From assembly GCF_000308755.1 (NCBI RefSeq), contig NZ_BAGF01000069.1:39949-103948 (forward strand): a stretch of 64,000 nucleotides of DNA, written 5' to 3'. This document shows, piece after piece, positions 20,497 to 29,462 of this stretch. This DNA comes from Nocardia pneumoniae NBRC 100136 (GTDB lineage: Bacteria; Actinomycetota; Actinomycetes; Mycobacteriales; Mycobacteriaceae). The notes under the pieces are model-generated. The model searched no databases, was not told the origin of the DNA, and saw only the letters and a list, made by a program, of their open reading frames with translations. The translations under genes were made by a program, and so were the position numbers. Each line of letters starts with the position of its first letter. Within the stretch, counting starts at the first letter, position 1.

Positions 20497-21624
20497 TCAG
20501 GCTATGCCGTCGATACGAGCGGCAACGTCGATGGTTCGCATCGACGGGTTGGCCAGTTCCTTGCTGATCACCGCGACGACCTGCGCCACGATCTGCTTCT
20601 TGATCCCCGCGAGCGCACCGAGCGTGGCCGCGCGAGCGCCCTGTGCGGTGAACTCCATGCGAACGCCGGCGGGGTCCGGCGGCGGAACGTCGATCACCAC
20701 AAGCAACGGGTCTGCCGCTCGAGCGGTGAGCACCAACGGCACTTCCACATCGGCACGATAGCGATTGGCTTTCAAGACGTCCACGGTGATATCCAGGCTC
20801 ACCGGCAGCGTCAGGTCGAACGCGACGGGCTCGGCGGATCGATCCGCCAACTTGGGGACGCGCACCGCTCCGTGGACCGTCACCGTCGCGGCGCCCCGCG
20901 GTCCGGTCCGCAGCGGACCGACCTCGATCGGCCTGCCCGCCAATCGTTCCACCACGTCGAACACCCGCTGCCGGGTCACGATGTGGGAGAAGAACCGATG
21001 GCCGAACTCGTCGTAGCAGATCCAGTCGAACTCGGCGGAGTCCCGATGCGCCGAAGCAGTGCCGCCGACCATCGCCTCGATGTCGAATACCAGATTGCGG
21101 CGGGTCTGCGGATCGGCCAGCATGGCGTTCACCCGGGAGGCGACCTCGCGCTGCACCACCCCGGCGATCGGGTCCAGCAGCCACTCCCAGGCCGAATCCA
21201 CCGCCTGGGCGCGCAACACGAAGCTGATGTCGCGCTGGGTGATCGGCGGGATATCGATGACGATGAGCACGGGTTCCGCGGTGCGGGCGTGCAGCGTCAG
21301 ATCGATCTCGACCCTGGCCTCCAGCCGCAGCTTCCGGCCACCAAGCAGCACCTTCAACGTCAACGACACCGGGACGGTGACCTCGAAGGTCACCTTGGGG
21401 CCGCTGCGCAGGACGCGCGGCGCGCCGACCTTGCCCTCGGCGACGAAACCGGCGAGCCCGGCCGGGCCGATCGACACCGGGCCGATGGTCAGCCCGCGGC
21501 CCGCCATGCTGGAGATGGCGGATTCGATCCGGGCCGCGGTCACGGCGTGCTTGACGAAACGCTCGCCGAATTCGGCATAGTCGATCCAGGCCGGCTCACT
21601 ACGCGGTTCGTCGGTCGGCTGCAT
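20497..21624 (-). CDS. Unrecognised protein built of two homologous halves
   Basis: A 375-residue cytoplasmic-looking protein with no signal peptide. An internal duplication is plain: WIDYAEFGERFVKHAVTAAR with TIGPVSIGPAGLAGFV in the first half matches WICYDEFGHRFFSHIVTRQR with EVGPLRTGPRGAATVT in the second. Each half then has alternating hydrophobic strands, a short VLIVIDIPP or LLVVIDVPP motif and a terminal helical segment. This could be a curved-sheet lipid-binding fold, but I do not recognise the family. ATG at 21624 is one of several possible starts (GTG at 21645 and 21666, ATG at 21789) and the choice is uncertain. It lies upstream of, and in line with, the DUF1906 gene. Confidence 0.6.
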   Translation of the reverse strand: MQPTDEPRSEPAWIDYAEFGERFVKHAVTAARIESAISSMAGRGLTIGPVSIGPAGLAGFVAEGKVGAPRVLRSGPKVTFEVTVPVSLTLKVLLGGRKLRLEARVEIDLTLHARTAEPVLIVIDIPPITQRDISFVLRAQAVDSAWEWLLDPIAGVVQREVASRVNAMLADPQTRRNLVFDIEAMVGGTASAHRDSAEFDWICYDEFGHRFFSHIVTRQRVFDVVERLAGRPIEVGPLRTGPRGAATVTVHGAVRVPKLADRSAEPVAFDLTLPVSLDITVDVLKANRYRADVEVPLVLTARAADPLLVVIDVPPPDPAGVRMEFTAQGARAATLGALAGIKKQIVAQVVAVISKELANPSMRTIDVAARIDGIA

Positions 21625-21857
21625 CAGTAGTTCCGAAACCCTCACCTCTCGATGGACAACCGACACGGTACGCGACCGATCTTGCGCCACCGTCGCCACG
21701 CGCGGCCCCACCCGAGATCCCCGTCCTGCCGATGAGGGGGAAGCAGGGCGGGGATCGGCGACGGCGCTGCCGGGCGCCGCCAACTCCATCGTAGGACTAT
21801 CCGGCGCGCTGTTTCACCCGCATACCGGGCGGATTTCCGCGTGCCGGTGGTGACCGG

Positions 21858-22460
21858 TCACAATCGCCCGAAACCGACCACGCCGGGCACGTCGGCCAGG
21901 GCGAACCGATGGATGCGCACCTGGTCGAACTCGTTGCCGCCGATCGTCGTAACCTGGCCCGCTGCGGCTCGCAGGACGATGTTCGTGTGCTGCCCGAACG
22001 GGCTGGACTCCCGGTAGAGCAGCACGTCACCGGTGCGCGGGTGGTAGTCCGCCCCGATCGGGACGAACCGTCCCGCGCTTTCGTAGTACTCCTGCAACGT
22101 GTACACGCCGGGAATCCGCCACGACCCGGAGTTCGGGTTGACCAGCGAAGCGCCCGCCTCACGCAGGACCCAGCTGACGAAATCGGCGCACCACGCCTCG
22201 TCGACGCCCTCCGCGTACTTCGTCCCGGCACCCGGATCGCTGAACTCACGCTCGGCGACCGCGACGATTCCGGCCTGGATCGGATCGAGCGTCGAACGAT
22301 CGAGCCGGGGGAACTCGGTGAGGCGCTCGCCCACCACGGTCTCGCTGTCCGACCGCTGCTGCCACCAGAGACTCCCGGCGATCCCGGCGGTGGCCAGGAC
22401 GAGCAGCACCGAAGCGAGCGCGATCCACGGGCCGTACCGCGCTCTCAGCTGCTGTGTCAT
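21858..22460 (-). CDS. Membrane-anchored CHAP-domain amidase/peptidase
   Basis: A 200-residue protein with one N-terminal membrane helix (about residues 10-33) and an external CHAP (NlpC/P60-clan) domain. The nucleophile Cys is in DEAWCADFVSWVLREAG and the partner His in FGQHTNIVL. Such enzymes cut peptidoglycan stem or cross-link peptides. Start ATG at 22460 follows GGGGGAG. It is divergent from the osmoprotectant importer genes. The substrate is not determined. Confidence 0.85.
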   Translation of the reverse strand: MTQQLRARYGPWIALASVLLVLATAGIAGSLWWQQRSDSETVVGERLTEFPRLDRSTLDPIQAGIVAVAEREFSDPGAGTKYAEGVDEAWCADFVSWVLREAGASLVNPNSGSWRIPGVYTLQEYYESAGRFVPIGADYHPRTGDVLLYRESSPFGQHTNIVLRAAAGQVTTIGGNEFDQVRIHRFALADVPGVVGFGRL

Positions 22461-22658
22461 CGCTCCCCCGGTTCATCCGTGTGGCATCGATATTTCGTCT
22501 TATCAGGTTCGACGCGCGAAAGCACCGAACGGTTCCCGGCACCATACGGTTGTTTCGATTACCGCGGCCGGGCACCCGTACGCGCCGGAATCGCTTCCCG
22601 CGCCGCGGAAACCGCGATAGTGTCTGGCGAACAGACCAGCCGATGGGGAGGTCCGGCC

Positions 22659-23306
22659 CTGGACACGCTCTGGACGTTCGTCGTGCACCGGCGGCACCAA
22701 TTGCTCGTCGACTCCTATCTGCACGTCTCGGCCGTGGTGCAATCGGTGCTGCTGGCCACGGCGGTGTCGGTGCTGCTCGGAATTCTGGTCTACCGCAGCC
22801 GATTCGGCTCCTCGATCGCCACCGCGCTGGCCAGCGCGGTGCTCACGGTTCCATCGTTCGCGCTGCTCGGCCTGCTGATCCCGATCCTCGGTCTCGGCGT
22901 CGCACCGACCATCACCGCGCTGGTGGTGTACGCGCTGCTGCCGATCCTGCGCAACACCATCATCGGACTGGCCTCGGTGGACCCCGCCGTCACCGACGCG
23001 GCACGCGGCGTCGGGATGAACCGGCTCCGTGTGCTCGCCCGCATCGAACTCCCGCTCGCCTGGCCCGCGATCCTGGCCGGTATGCGGGTGAGCACCCAGT
23101 TGATCATGGGCATCCTCGCCATCGCGGCATACGCCAAGGGCCCCGGGCTGGGCAACCTGATCTTCTCCGGACTCGCGCGCCTGGGCAGCCCCAACGCGGT
23201 GCCGCAGGCCCTGGTCGGCACGATCCTCATCGTCGTGCTCGCACTCGTGCTCGACGGGATCTACGTCCTCGTCGGGCGGCTCACCACCTCGAGGGGAATG
23301 GCGTGA
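22659..23306 (+). CDS. Osmoprotectant ABC transporter permease (OpuC/ProW type), first subunit
   Basis: Membrane component (215 residues) of a glycine-betaine/choline-class importer, with about five helices and the EAA-type loop TDAARGVGMNRLRVLARIELP that docks on the ATPase. Choice of start is unusual. The best ribosome site, GGAGG at 22647-22651, is followed after exactly seven bases by CTG at 22659, which would give MDTLWTFVV, the N-terminus normal for this family. The only in-frame conventional start, GTG at 22620, lacks a ribosome site and adds 13 atypical residues. First gene of four overlapping genes. Confidence 0.85.
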   Translation: MDTLWTFVVHRRHQLLVDSYLHVSAVVQSVLLATAVSVLLGILVYRSRFGSSIATALASAVLTVPSFALLGLLIPILGLGVAPTITALVVYALLPILRNTIIGLASVDPAVTDAARGVGMNRLRVLARIELPLAWPAILAGMRVSTQLIMGILAIAAYAKGPGLGNLIFSGLARLGSPNAVPQALVGTILIVVLALVLDGIYVLVGRLTTSRGMA

Positions 23307-24505
23307 CGGACACCGAAACCCGCGGCGGCCGAGCCGAAGCAGCCGTCTCCGGCGCCGAGATCGTGCTCGATTCGGTGACCAAACACTATGCCGGACAACA
23401 TGATCCGGCCGTGGACCAGGTCTCGTTGACCATTCCCGCCGGTGAGATCGTCGTCCTGGTCGGGCCGTCCGGCTGCGGCAAGACCACCACCATGCGGATG
23501 ATCAACCGGCTGATCGAGCCCACCTCGGGCACCATCACGATCGGCGGCCGCGACGCGGCCACGATCCATCCCGACGAACTCCGGCGCGGCATCGGCTATT
23601 CGATTCAGCAGGCGGGCCTGTTCCCGCATCTGACCGTCGCGAAGAACGTCGCCACCGTGCCCGGCCTGATCGGCTGGGACCGGCGGCGGATCGCGGCGCG
23701 AGTCGACGAGATGCTCGCGCTGGTCGGCCTCGACCCGGACACCTTCCGCGACCGCTACCCGCGTCAGCTCTCCGGCGGCCAGCAACAGCGCGTCGGCGTG
23801 GCGCGGGCGTTGGCGGCCGATCCGCCCGTGCTGTTGATGGACGAGCCGTTCGGCGCGGTCGACCCCATCACTCGGGGCCTGTTGCAGGACGAGTTGCTGC
23901 GCCTGCAAGGCGAACTCGGCAAGACGATCGTCTTCGTGACCCACGATTTCACCGAGGCGGTCAAGCTCGGCGATCGCATCGCCGTGCTGGGCGACCGGTC
24001 CAGGATTCTCCAGTACGACACGCCCGCGGCGATCCTGGCCGATCCCGCCGACGAGACGGTCGCCGGTTTCGTCGGCGCGGATGCCTCGCTCAAGCAGCTC
24101 ACCTTGACCAGGGTCAGCGACGTCGAACTCGGCGAGTGCCCCACCGCGATCGACGAGGACCCGGTCGACGAGCTGCGCGGCGCGCTCGCGGGCCGGGACT
24201 GGCCGTGGGCGCTGGTGCTCGACCGCCAGCGCCGACCGCTGCGCTGGGTCTCGGCCGAGCAGCTGGCGCACGCGGACTCGTTGCGCGGGATCGGTGCACC
24301 GCTGCGGGAGACGTTGTCGCTGAAGTCGACGTTGCAGGACGCGCTGGAAGCCCTGCTGGCCCATCAGAGCGCGACCGCGGTGGTCACCGGAACGCGCGGC
24401 GAGTACGTCGGGTTGATCACGATCGACACCCTGGTCGCACACCTGTCGGCGCTGCGCGCGGAACACGGCGGCGACCATGCCTCGTCGACGGATGACGCAC
24501 CATGA
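23303..24505 (+). CDS. proV: Osmoprotectant ABC transporter ATPase with CBS domains
   Basis: A 400-residue energy-coupling subunit. Walker A GPSGCGKTT (near residue 55), Q-loop SIQQAGLFPHL, signature LSGGQQQR, Walker B VLLMDEPFGAVDP and switch His VTHDF are all intact. The C-terminal third carries CBS-type sensor modules (LGECPTAIDEDPVDELRGAL, then AVVTGTRGEYVGLITIDTLV), which in OpuA/OpuC ATPases gate activity by ionic strength. GTG at 23303 overlaps the upstream permease stop (GTGA), and its own stop overlaps the next gene (ATGA). Confidence 0.93.
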   Translation: MTDTETRGGRAEAAVSGAEIVLDSVTKHYAGQHDPAVDQVSLTIPAGEIVVLVGPSGCGKTTTMRMINRLIEPTSGTITIGGRDAATIHPDELRRGIGYSIQQAGLFPHLTVAKNVATVPGLIGWDRRRIAARVDEMLALVGLDPDTFRDRYPRQLSGGQQQRVGVARALAADPPVLLMDEPFGAVDPITRGLLQDELLRLQGELGKTIVFVTHDFTEAVKLGDRIAVLGDRSRILQYDTPAAILADPADETVAGFVGADASLKQLTLTRVSDVELGECPTAIDEDPVDELRGALAGRDWPWALVLDRQRRPLRWVSAEQLAHADSLRGIGAPLRETLSLKSTLQDALEALLAHQSATAVVTGTRGEYVGLITIDTLVAHLSALRAEHGGDHASSTDDAP

Positions 24506-25263
24506 CCACCACGGCTTCGCCCGCCACCCAGCGCAGAGCCGAGCGCATCCGGCTCTTCGCGCAGCCGGTGATCGTTCTCGTCCTCACCGCGGGTGTGCTG
24601 GTGTGGGCGTTCGCCCGCGACCTCACCGCCACGCAGCAGGCCAGTCTGAACGCGGGCACCATCGCGACCGTCACCCGTCAGCACGTGCTGATCACCGCGA
24701 CGGTGGCGCTGATCGTCGTGACGGTGGCCGTTCCGCTCGGCACGCTGCTCACCCGGCCCGGATTCCGCCGCCTGGCACCGGTTTTCCTCGGCATCGCGAA
24801 TATCGGCGCGGCCGCGCCCGCGATCGGGCTGATCGTGCTGTTCTATCTCGCCACGCACACCACCGGCTTCTGGATCGGCGTTGCGCCGATCGCGTTCTAT
24901 TCGCTGCTTCCGGTGCTGCGCAACACGATCCTGGGCTACCAGCAGGTGGACCGGACCCTCATCGACGCCGGGCGAGGTCAGGGCATGTCCGCGTCGACGG
25001 TGTTGCGCCGCATCGAATTCCCGCTCGCCGTGCCGTACATCCTGGCCGGACTGCGCGTCTCACTGGTGCTCGCCGTCGGCACCGCGACGCTGTCGTTCCT
25101 GGTGAGCGCGGGCGGGCTCGGCATTCTGATCGACACCGGTTACAAACTGCGTGACAACGTCACCCTGGTGGTCGGCGCGGTGCTGGCCGTAGCGCTGGCT
25201 CTGCTGGTGGACTGGATCGGCGCGCTCGCCGAAGAGTTCCTCGGGCCGAGGGGACTGAAATGA
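24502..25263 (+). CDS. Osmoprotectant ABC transporter permease, second subunit
   Basis: A 253-residue membrane subunit with about six helices. The coupling loop IDAGRGQGMSASTVLRRIEF parallels that of the first permease, so the transporter is a heterodimeric-permease type like mycobacterial ProW/ProZ. ATG at 24502 overlaps the ATPase stop and the stop overlaps the binding-protein start (ATGA), so the four genes form a strictly coupled operon. Confidence 0.92.
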   Translation: MTTTASPATQRRAERIRLFAQPVIVLVLTAGVLVWAFARDLTATQQASLNAGTIATVTRQHVLITATVALIVVTVAVPLGTLLTRPGFRRLAPVFLGIANIGAAAPAIGLIVLFYLATHTTGFWIGVAPIAFYSLLPVLRNTILGYQQVDRTLIDAGRGQGMSASTVLRRIEFPLAVPYILAGLRVSLVLAVGTATLSFLVSAGGLGILIDTGYKLRDNVTLVVGAVLAVALALLVDWIGALAEEFLGPRGLK

Positions 25264-26234
25264 CGCGGGTGTGGCGCACGTTCGCGCTGGCGCTGGGCCT
25301 GGCACTGCTGGCAGCATGCGGGCTGCAATCAGGCAGCGCGGTGCCGCTGCGGGTGGGTCCGGGGAGCATCCGCCCGGCGCCCGAACTGGCGGGCGTGCGC
25401 GTCACCGTGGGCTCCAAGGACTTCACCGAGCAGAACATCCTCGGATACCTCATCGAATTCGCCCTGTCGGCGGCGGGCGCCGACGTGCGCGACGTGACCA
25501 ACATCCAGGGCTCCAACAGCGTGCGCGACGCCCAGCTGCACGGTCAGATCGACATCGCCTACGACTACACCGGCACGGGCTGGATCAACTACCTGGGCAA
25601 CGAGACGCCGGTGCCCGACGAGATCGGCCAGTTCGAAGCGGTCCGCGCCGCCGATCTAGCCGAGCACGGCATGGTGTGGACGGCGATGGCGCCGATGAAC
25701 AACACCTACGCGCTGGTCATGAGCGCACAGACAGCGCGGGAGACGGGGGTGCGCACGTTGTCGGACTACGCCCGTCTGGTGGACGCCGACCCGGCCGCGG
25801 CGGCCATCTGCGTCGGCACCGAATTCAACGTCCGGCAGGACGGATTCCCCGGCCTGACCCGCAAATACGAGATCGACGCGGGCAAGGTGCGCAAGCAGAT
25901 CGTCCAGGACCCGGTGGTGTACCAGGCCACCGCGGACGGCAAGCAGTGCCGCTTCGGCTCCGTCGCGGCCACCGACGGCCGCATTCCGGCCTTGAATCTC
26001 GTGCTGCTGCAAGACGATCGCGGCTTCTTCCCGAAATACAACGCGGCGCTGGTGATGCGCGAGGATTTCGCCGAGGAGCATCCGCAGATCGCCGCGATCA
26101 TGGCGCCGATCTCGCAGCGCCTCACCAACGAGGCCATCACCGAACTCAACCGCCAGGTCGACGTGGACGGACGCGAACCGGCCGAGGTGGCGCGGGATTG
26201 GATGGTCGCCCAGGGGTTCGTCACCGCCCGCTGA
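25260..26234 (+). CDS. proX: Osmoprotectant ABC transporter substrate-binding lipoprotein
   Basis: A 324-residue extracytoplasmic lipoprotein. The signal RTFALALGLALLAAC places the lipid Cys near residue 20. The OpuAC/ProX fold begins with its hallmark VTVGSKDFTEQNILGYL and continues with IDIAYDYTGTGWINYLG. The ligand class (betaine, choline, carnitine or ergothioneine-like) cannot be settled from sequence alone. Last gene of the operon. The following gene is convergent. Confidence 0.92.
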   Translation: MTRVWRTFALALGLALLAACGLQSGSAVPLRVGPGSIRPAPELAGVRVTVGSKDFTEQNILGYLIEFALSAAGADVRDVTNIQGSNSVRDAQLHGQIDIAYDYTGTGWINYLGNETPVPDEIGQFEAVRAADLAEHGMVWTAMAPMNNTYALVMSAQTARETGVRTLSDYARLVDADPAAAAICVGTEFNVRQDGFPGLTRKYEIDAGKVRKQIVQDPVVYQATADGKQCRFGSVAATDGRIPALNLVLLQDDRGFFPKYNAALVMREDFAEEHPQIAAIMAPISQRLTNEAITELNRQVDVDGREPAEVARDWMVAQGFVTAR

Positions 26235-26352
26235 GCGCCTGCTCCCCGCGCGACCATCACGACCAGGCTGCCCCTGCGGCGCAGCACGCCGCCCGGCGTC
26301 AGCCACGGCGACACGCCGCGCTGCTCGGCCCGAATCACTTTGCCGCAGCAAA

Positions 26353-26994
26353 TCAGGCACGCGGATCGCGGCCGAGGTAACGCAGCAGTTCCGCGACCGG
26401 AGTGCTGTCGGCCGGGCCGTCCACGATCGCGGCGTAGGCGCCCCACTGGCGCAGCGGTTCGATGATTTCGGCCGACGCACCGCCGCCGGGGGCCGGATGG
26501 ACGGTGCGGGCGGCGGTGAGCAGGTGGGTGGCGAGCTCGTCGGTCAACGGCGACGGCTGACCGGTGGCGATCGCGATGTCCCAGGCATGGACCGCCGCGT
26601 CCAGCGCGCACAGGACCGCCGCGACCGGAGTGGCGAGCGCGCCGTGCGGCAGCGGCGTCGGCACCGTCTCGGTGGCGTCGTCGACGGTGGCCCACGCGGC
26701 GGACGTCTGCTCGATCGCGTCCCGCACCAGGGTCGACGGGGAACCGTCGATCGCGCCGGACGGCGCGAACGGGTTGTCGGTCGGGCCGTCGCCGATACCG
26801 AGGAACTTGGCATACGCCAGCTGATCCCCCGCGGCGTGCTGAACCACCTGCGTCACATCCCATTCCGAGCACGGAGTGGGCAGCTGCCACTGGTCGGCAC
26901 GGACCCCGGCGACGACGGTCTCCAGCGCCTCGTAGGCGTCGGCGAGCACGTCCCGCCAAACAGGAAAAAGGTTCGCGGCGGTGGTGGCGTTCAT
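26353..26994 (-). CDS. TIGR03086-type DinB/maleylpyruvate-isomerase-fold protein
   Basis: A 213-residue member of the DinB-like superfamily that in actinomycetes includes mycothiol-dependent thiol transferases. Metal-site histidines are expected in WDVTQVVQHAAGDQ and AAVHAWDIAIATG. LPTPCSEWDVTQV is the usual N-terminal signature. Likely cytoplasmic, using mycothiol as cofactor by family analogy; the substrate is unknown. ATG at 26994 is preceded by GAAAGG. It is divergent from a WYL regulator across about 87 bases that contain an inverted repeat, which suggests control by that regulator. Confidence 0.85.
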   Translation of the reverse strand: MNATTAANLFPVWRDVLADAYEALETVVAGVRADQWQLPTPCSEWDVTQVVQHAAGDQLAYAKFLGIGDGPTDNPFAPSGAIDGSPSTLVRDAIEQTSAAWATVDDATETVPTPLPHGALATPVAAVLCALDAAVHAWDIAIATGQPSPLTDELATHLLTAARTVHPAPGGGASAEIIEPLRQWGAYAAIVDGPADSTPVAELLRYLGRDPRA

Positions 26995-27042
26995 GTCGGA
27001 GCCTTTCGGTTGTTTTCGTTGCTGACATCAGCCTATGCGACC

Positions 27043-27065
27043 ATTAGGCTCATTTCGTTCCTAAT
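27043..27065. promoter_or_regulatory. Candidate operator for the WYL regulator
   Basis: Inverted repeat ATTAGG (27043-27048) and CCTAAT (27060-27065) with an 11-base spacer, in the short divergent region between the DinB-type gene and the WYL regulator. It overlaps the likely promoter zone of both. Confidence 0.5.
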
Positions 27066-27081
27066 TACGCAGGAGGAAAAG

Positions 27082-28062
27082 GTGGCCTCGACCACTCCGC
27101 GATTGCTGCGGTTGCTGGCACTCCTCCAAGGCCGCGCCCACACCGGCCGGGAGCTGGCCGAGCGCCTGGGCGTCACCGACCGCACTCTGCGCAACGACAT
27201 CCAGCGGCTGCGCGAGTTGGGTTATCCGGTGCACGCGGAGCGCGGCGCGATCGGCGGCTATCGGCTCGGCCGCGGCACCACCATGCCGCCCCTGCTGCTG
27301 GACGACGACGAGGCGGTGGCCGTCGCGGTCGCGGTCGGGCTCGCCGAAGACGGCTCCACCGGCATCGCGGATATCGCCGAGCACGTCACCAGGGCGCTGG
27401 GCAAGCTGGACCAGATCCTGCCGAAACGCTTGCAGCGCAAGGTGTCCGCGCTGCGAGAGGCCACCGCGATCGGCCCGGCGACAACCGGGTCACGGGAACC
27501 GGACGCCCCGGTTCCCGCCGCCGTCCTCACCACCCTGGCGGGCGCCATCCGCGACGGCGCGACGGTCCGCATACAGGAGACCGCCGCCGAATCCGCCGTG
27601 GAAATCGAGCCCTATCGGCTGATCAACTGGCAGCGGCGCTGGTATCTGGTCGCCTACAGCCTGGAAAACCATTCCTGGCGCGCGATTCCCGTCGCCCGGA
27701 TCACGCGGGCCGAGGCGAGTTCCCGGCGCTTCGCCGCGCGCTCGCTTCCCGACGACAATCTGGTCGCCTTCGTCATGCGCCACATCGCCACGACCGGCTG
27801 GAAGGTGCAGGCGCGGGTCACCGTGCTCGCCCCCGCCGACGTCGTGATCGCCCGCGTCAATCCCGCCGTCGGCGTGGTCGAACCCGTGGACGCCCACACC
27901 TGCGTGCTCCACACCGGCGCGGACGCACTGGAGACCATCGCCATCTACCTGTCCATGCTGATGATGGACTTCCGGGTGGACGGCCCACCGGAACTCGTCG
28001 CGCATCTGCGCACCCTCGCTCGGCGGTACGCCGCCGCGATCGCCGACGCGCCGGACGACTGA
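27082..28062 (+). CDS. WYL-domain transcriptional regulator with N-terminal HTH
   Basis: A 326-residue regulator. The N-terminal winged helix (GRELAERLGVTDRTLRNDIQ) is followed by a wing with GGYRLG, a linker, the WYL ligand domain (RIQETAAESAVEIEPYRLINWQ region, here with RRWYLVAYS) and a C-terminal WCX region. These proteins sense nucleic-acid or nucleotide ligands in other systems. GTG at 27082 follows a strong AGGAGGAAAAG. Divergent neighbour and inverted repeat suggest it controls the adjacent thiol-transferase-like gene and itself. Confidence 0.9.
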   Translation: MASTTPRLLRLLALLQGRAHTGRELAERLGVTDRTLRNDIQRLRELGYPVHAERGAIGGYRLGRGTTMPPLLLDDDEAVAVAVAVGLAEDGSTGIADIAEHVTRALGKLDQILPKRLQRKVSALREATAIGPATTGSREPDAPVPAAVLTTLAGAIRDGATVRIQETAAESAVEIEPYRLINWQRRWYLVAYSLENHSWRAIPVARITRAEASSRRFAARSLPDDNLVAFVMRHIATTGWKVQARVTVLAPADVVIARVNPAVGVVEPVDAHTCVLHTGADALETIAIYLSMLMMDFRVDGPPELVAHLRTLARRYAAAIADAPDD

Positions 28063-28118
28063 GCACGCCGCGAACGCCGGGCCGCCGCCATCGCGACGGG
28101 GGGTGACATAGTGAGGCC

Positions 28119-28595
28119 ATGTCCGATTCCGGTCCCGCCGACAACACAGCGCTGACCCGCCTCGCTTTCGAACTCTCGCTGCTGTCCAGGCACTTCCCCG
28201 CCGCCCTGGCCCGCCGCCCCGGCTTCCGGCTCGACCGCTCGGCGTATCTGATCCTGACCAGGCTGGAACTGGACTCCCCGCTGAGCCTGCGCGAACTGTC
28301 CGAAGCGTTCCGATTGGACGTCTCCACGATCAACCGCCAGGTCGCCGCGATGCTCAAACAAGGGCTGGTCGACCGGGTACCCGACCCCGAAGGTGGCATC
28401 GCCCGCAAGATCCGCGCGAGCGCGAAGGGCTTGGAATTACTGGCCGCCGACCGCAAACAGAGCCGTCAAGGCATCGAGACGGTAGTGGCCGACTGGCCCG
28501 AGTCCGACGTAGACCAACTCAGCAAACTCATCTCCCGCTTCAACCGATCAGTAGAGGAGAAAGAACACAACCCCTGGCCCCGCCCGCCAGGGTGA
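28119..28595 (+). CDS. MarR-family transcriptional regulator
   Basis: A 158-residue winged-helix protein. The recognition helix is in SLRELSEAFRLDVSTINRQV, followed by the wing DRVPDPEGGIARKIRASAKG, flanked by dimerisation helices. ATG at 28119 has only a GAGG two bases away, and a -10-like CATAGT six bases upstream, so it is probably leaderless. No divergent target sits next to it. It converges on the Roadblock operon with a seven-base gap, so its target may be elsewhere. Confidence 0.88.
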   Translation: MSDSGPADNTALTRLAFELSLLSRHFPAALARRPGFRLDRSAYLILTRLELDSPLSLRELSEAFRLDVSTINRQVAAMLKQGLVDRVPDPEGGIARKIRASAKGLELLAADRKQSRQGIETVVADWPESDVDQLSKLISRFNRSVEEKEHNPWPRPPG

Positions 28596-28602
28596 GTGTG
28601 GG

Positions 28603-28974
28603 TCAGACTTCGAGGTCCTCTTCGATGCCCTTGAGGCGGTGGCGGGCGAGGGCCAGGTTCGCCCGGCCTCGGTCCAGGGCGAGGTAGAGGAACAGGCCCT
28701 TGGATTTGCGGTCGGTCATCGGCCGGATGATGTGGTACTGGCCGGACAGTGTGATGAGGATGTCCTCGATGTCGTCCTTGAGACCGAGCTGGTCCATCGT
28801 GCGCAGCTTGGCGCGCACCACCTCGGTGTTGCCCGCGCCGGCGACCTGGAGATCCAGGGACTTGGAACTGCCGAGCATGCCGAGGGCCATGCCGCTGTTG
28901 TAGTCCACGACGGCGGCGCCGATCGCGCCATCGATCACCATCATGTCTTTGAGGGCCAGATCCATATTGGACAT
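28603..28974 (-). CDS. Roadblock/LC7-domain protein C
   Basis: A 123-residue single-domain Roadblock/LC7 (MglB/profilin-like) protein with the typical pattern MVIDGAIGAAVVDYNSGMAL, DDIEDILITLSGQYHIIRPM and GLFLYLALDRGRANLALARH. Bacterial members dimerise and often act as GTPase activators or scaffolds for small Ras-like GTPases. ATG at 28974 with GGAACGG-type purines, 11 bases after the stop of the preceding Roadblock gene. Last gene of a four-gene unit with no GTPase present. Confidence 0.87.
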   Translation of the reverse strand: MSNMDLALKDMMVIDGAIGAAVVDYNSGMALGMLGSSKSLDLQVAGAGNTEVVRAKLRTMDQLGLKDDIEDILITLSGQYHIIRPMTDRKSKGLFLYLALDRGRANLALARHRLKGIEEDLEV

Positions 28975-28985
28975 ATCCGTTCCTT

Positions 28986-29462
28986 TCAGTGGGTTTTCGT
29001 TGCCTGTTCTTTTCCGGAGTCGTTCGCCATCGGCGTCAGAAGGTCGGCGATAGCGCGCGCTACCGGACGCGATTCCAGGTGTAGCCGACCGATGTTCACT
29101 TCCGGGCTCGCCAGCACGGTCAGCGAGGTCCAGCCCGCGGCGTAGATGACCACGTGCCCGTCGGTGCCGTGCACCACGACCTCGCTGAACCCGCCGCCGT
29201 GCGCGGTGCCGGCCAGCCGGTGCGACAGCGCCAGCTGGGAGGCGGCCATCGCGGCCATTCCGTTGGGTTCGATGTGCGTCGGTAGGTCGTGCGCGACGAG
29301 CAACCCGTCGTTGGACGCCACGAGCGCGCCGGTCAGCCGAGGGACGCGATCGCGCAGGGCCTTCAGTTCGGCCAGCACCGCCGCGTTCGGTTCGGGTCCG
29401 GACATCCCCACCTTCGTCAACCTTCCCATCAGTTCGCCGAGCCTTTTCTTCCGCGCGGTCAC
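28986..29462 (-). CDS. Roadblock/LC7-domain protein B
   Basis: A 158-residue protein. A short basic head (TARKKRLGELMGRLTKVGM) is followed by a Roadblock domain: LTGALVASNDGLLVAHDLP, FSEVVVHGTDGHVVIYAAG and TVLASPEVNIGRLHLESRPV. It is closest to the Roadblock partners of actinobacterial multi-gene GTPase modules. GTG at 29462 overlaps the stop of the upstream DNA-binding-like gene (GTGA), so translation is coupled. Confidence 0.87.
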   Translation of the reverse strand: MTARKKRLGELMGRLTKVGMSGPEPNAAVLAELKALRDRVPRLTGALVASNDGLLVAHDLPTHIEPNGMAAMAASQLALSHRLAGTAHGGGFSEVVVHGTDGHVVIYAAGWTSLTVLASPEVNIGRLHLESRPVARAIADLLTPMANDSGKEQATKTH

